A DNA stretch of 7,458 bases, taken from NCBI GenBank assembly GCA_902477615.1, contig CABSHY010000056.1, positions 1 to 7,458 of the forward strand, given 5' to 3'. Positions 5,898 to 7,458 of this stretch are shown piece after piece. The stretch's first letter is position 1. Each line of letters opens with the position of its first letter. The translations under genes were made by a program, and so were the position numbers. The notes under the pieces were generated by a model. That model ran no database searches, was not told the DNA's origin, and saw nothing but the letters and a program-made list of their open reading frames with translations. Source of the DNA: an uncultured Sutterella sp. Lineage in GTDB: Bacteria > Pseudomonadota > Gammaproteobacteria > Burkholderiales > Burkholderiaceae_F.

Positions 5898-6659
5898 CTA
5901 TACCATGTACATGCCACCGTTGACATGCAACGTAACCCCCGTCACATAGGCTGCAGCGGGCGAAGCAAGGTACAAAACGGCTTGAGCGATATCATCCGTT
6001 TGTCCGAGGCGACCCAAGGGAATTTGTGCCATTAAAGCGGCACGATGGTCTTCCGGCAATGCGGCTGTCATATCCGTTTCAATAAAGCCCGGAGCCACAC
6101 AGTTAACCGTAATATTGCGCGGAGCTAATTCGCGAGCAAGAGCGCGCGTCATACCGGCAACGCCCGCTTTAGCAGCTGCGTAGTTGGCTTGACCGGCATT
6201 ACCCATGCTGCCCACCACACTCACGATATTGATGATACGACCGCGACGGGCCTTCATCATCCCGCGCATCACAATACGGCTTAAGCGAAATGCCGGCGTC
6301 AAATTCGTATCAATGACTTCTTGCCATTGTTCATCTTTCATACGCATGGCTAAACCGTCACGCGTAATACCGGCGTTGTTAACCAACACGGTCACGGCAC
6401 CGTATTCTTTAGCGACGGCTTCCAATTGTTCTTCAGACTGTTGAGCATCCGTCACATTTAAGACAACACCACAGCCCTTACCTTGGGCGGCAGCGATTTT
6501 ATCCGTAATGGCCTTGGCACCGGACTCGCTCGTTGCCGTGCCGATCACCGTTGCACCGGCTGCCAAGCATTGATCCAAAATACCGGCACCGATACCGCGA
6601 GAAGCACCGGTAATGAAAACGACTTCACCGGCTAAAGCATCATTGGTAAAAATAGACAT
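5898..6659 (-). CDS. fabG: 3-oxoacyl-ACP reductase
   Basis: NADPH-dependent reductase of the classical short-chain dehydrogenase family; reduces 3-ketoacyl-ACP to 3-hydroxyacyl-ACP in each elongation cycle. The protein is 253 residues from ATG 6659-6657. The Rossmann cofactor motif TGASRGIG is at 17-24, NNAG at 94-97, and the catalytic set is N119, S147 (VSVVG), Y160 and K164 in NYAAAK. VNCVAPGFIETDMT (185-198) is the FabG-type loop. The frame can start one codon earlier at a TTG; the ATG is preferred, with AAGGA at 6672-6668, 8 nt upstream. It sits 11 nt after fabD, whose TAA stop is part of this ribosome binding site, so the two are translationally close. The stop is TAG, followed by an inverted repeat. 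Confidence 0.97.
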   Translation of the reverse strand: MSIFTNDALAGEVVFITGASRGIGAGILDQCLAAGATVIGTATSESGAKAITDKIAAAQGKGCGVVLNVTDAQQSEEQLEAVAKEYGAVTVLVNNAGITRDGLAMRMKDEQWQEVIDTNLTPAFRLSRIVMRGMMKARRGRIINIVSVVGSMGNAGQANYAAAKAGVAGMTRALARELAPRNITVNCVAPGFIETDMTAALPEDHRAALMAQIPLGRLGQTDDIAQAVLYLASPAAAYVTGVTLHVNGGMYMV

Positions 6660-6670
6660 CAAAATATTCC

Positions 6671-7458
6671 TTAAAGGGCTTTGACTTCAGCCAAAACAGA
6701 TTGCAAAGATTCTTCAGAGTTGATGTTCATCACAACGATGGATGAATCAATACGCTTAATTAAGCCGGCCAACACACGACCCGGGCCGCATTCAACCACG
6801 TGCGTCACGCCTTGTGCTTTGAAAGACTCAATGGTCTTGACCCATTGAACGGCGCCCGCGGCTTGTTGAGCCAAAGCTTCAACAATAGCATCGGTCTCAG
6901 CGTGAACCGCGACGTCAATATTGGCAATCACATCAACGGCGGGCTTACTCATCGGCGTTGCCTTTAAGCGTTCGCGCAAGGCATCAGCAGCGGGCTTCAT
7001 CATGGAAGAGTGAAATGGTGCAGAAACCGCCAACATCAATGCGCGCTTAGCACCCTTTTCTTTGGCCATAGCGCAAGCGGCTTCCACCGCTTCTTTAACG
7101 CCGGCAATGACAACTTGACCGGGCGAATTAAAGTTCACTGCTTCAACCACACCGTGAGCGCTTGCGGCTTGGCAAACTTCTTGCACAACTTCATCGGTTA
7201 AACCCAAAATGGCGGCCATACCACCGACACCCACGGGCACGGCGTTTTGCATCGTTTGAGCGCGGAATCGAACCAACTTCACCGCTTCAGCAATGGTGAA
7301 AACGCCGGCAGCCGTCAAAGCGGAGTATTCACCCAAAGAGTGACCTGCCATCACAGAAGGAATCGGGCCGCCTTGGGCTTTCCATGCTTCATACATGGCA
7401 GTCGAGGCCGTCAAAAGAGCGGGTTGAGTATTAACCGTCAGGGTCAATTCTTCTGCCG
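6671..7458 (-). CDS. fabD: Malonyl-CoA:ACP transacylase, 5' end beyond the right edge
   Basis: Moves malonyl groups from CoA to ACP, supplying the extender unit for fatty acid synthesis. The frame is open to the right edge; 261 codons are visible. Counting from the first complete codon (7456-7454), the nucleophile serine is residue 40 in AGHSLGEYSAL (codon 7339-7337). The catalytic histidine lies in VSAPFHSSMMKP. Comparison with E. coli FabD, where the serine is residue 92, suggests about 50 residues are missing. TTG at 7447-7445 could be read as a start but lies inside the conserved domain (before TQPALLTAS), so it is an internal leucine. fabH, often with plsX and rpmF, is the usual upstream neighbour but is not visible. 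Confidence 0.97.
   Translation of the reverse strand, partial: AEELTLTVNTQPALLTASTAMYEAWKAQGGPIPSVMAGHSLGEYSALTAAGVFTIAEAVKLVRFRAQTMQNAVPVGVGGMAAILGLTDEVVQEVCQAASAHGVVEAVNFNSPGQVVIAGVKEAVEAACAMAKEKGAKRALMLAVSAPFHSSMMKPAADALRERLKATPMSKPAVDVIANIDVAVHAETDAIVEALAQQAAGAVQWVKTIESFKAQGVTHVVECGPGRVLAGLIKRIDSSIVVMNINSEESLQSVLAEVKAL

Noticed and set aside
7445..7447. TTG as the start of fabD
   Set aside because: The frame stays open to the edge and the residues before and after match the interior of FabD; this is a truncated gene at the window end.

Overview
The window reads as a chromosomal housekeeping locus of a betaproteobacterium. The protein sequences and the two gene orders (fabD-fabG-acpP-fabF and lepA-lepB-rnc) fit Burkholderiales. 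The fairly balanced base composition suggests a host-associated lineage such as Sutterellaceae, for example a Parasutterella-like organism. That placement is inferred from protein character and gene order; no search was run. No rRNA, tRNA, CRISPR array, insertion sequence or phage block is visible.

Almost everything is on the minus strand, so transcription runs from right to left. Block 1 (7458 to 4187) is type II fatty acid synthesis: the end of fabD, then fabG, acpP and fabF. FabD loads malonate onto the acyl carrier protein AcpP, FabF condenses it with a growing acyl-ACP, and FabG reduces the resulting 3-ketoacyl-ACP. The acpP gene has its own leader, with a likely extended -10 promoter next to a 10-bp inverted repeat. 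A strong intrinsic terminator lies between acpP and fabF, and a second, weaker one follows fabF.

Block 2 (about 4130 to 3480) holds a dCMP-deaminase-like gene with its own intrinsic terminator, and facing it a short plus-strand ORF predicted to encode a small one-pass membrane protein. The two stop codons abut with no spacer, and the deaminase terminator lies inside the coding sequence of the small ORF. In several Burkholderiales the same place between fabF and lepA holds rpoE-rseA-rseB-mucD; none of these is present here.

Block 3 (3410 to 1) is lepA, lepB and rnc: a ribosome-associated GTPase, signal peptidase I and RNase III (cut off at the left edge). They are tightly packed, and each upstream TAA stop forms part of the next gene's Shine-Dalgarno sequence. 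A leader of about 90 nt with a bulged hairpin precedes lepA.

Most of the window is ordinary. What deserves a second look is the RNA and regulatory architecture (terminators, acpP leader, lepA leader), the replacement of the rpoE cluster, and the small membrane ORF that shares sequence with an opposite-strand terminator. I see no convincing new multi-gene system.
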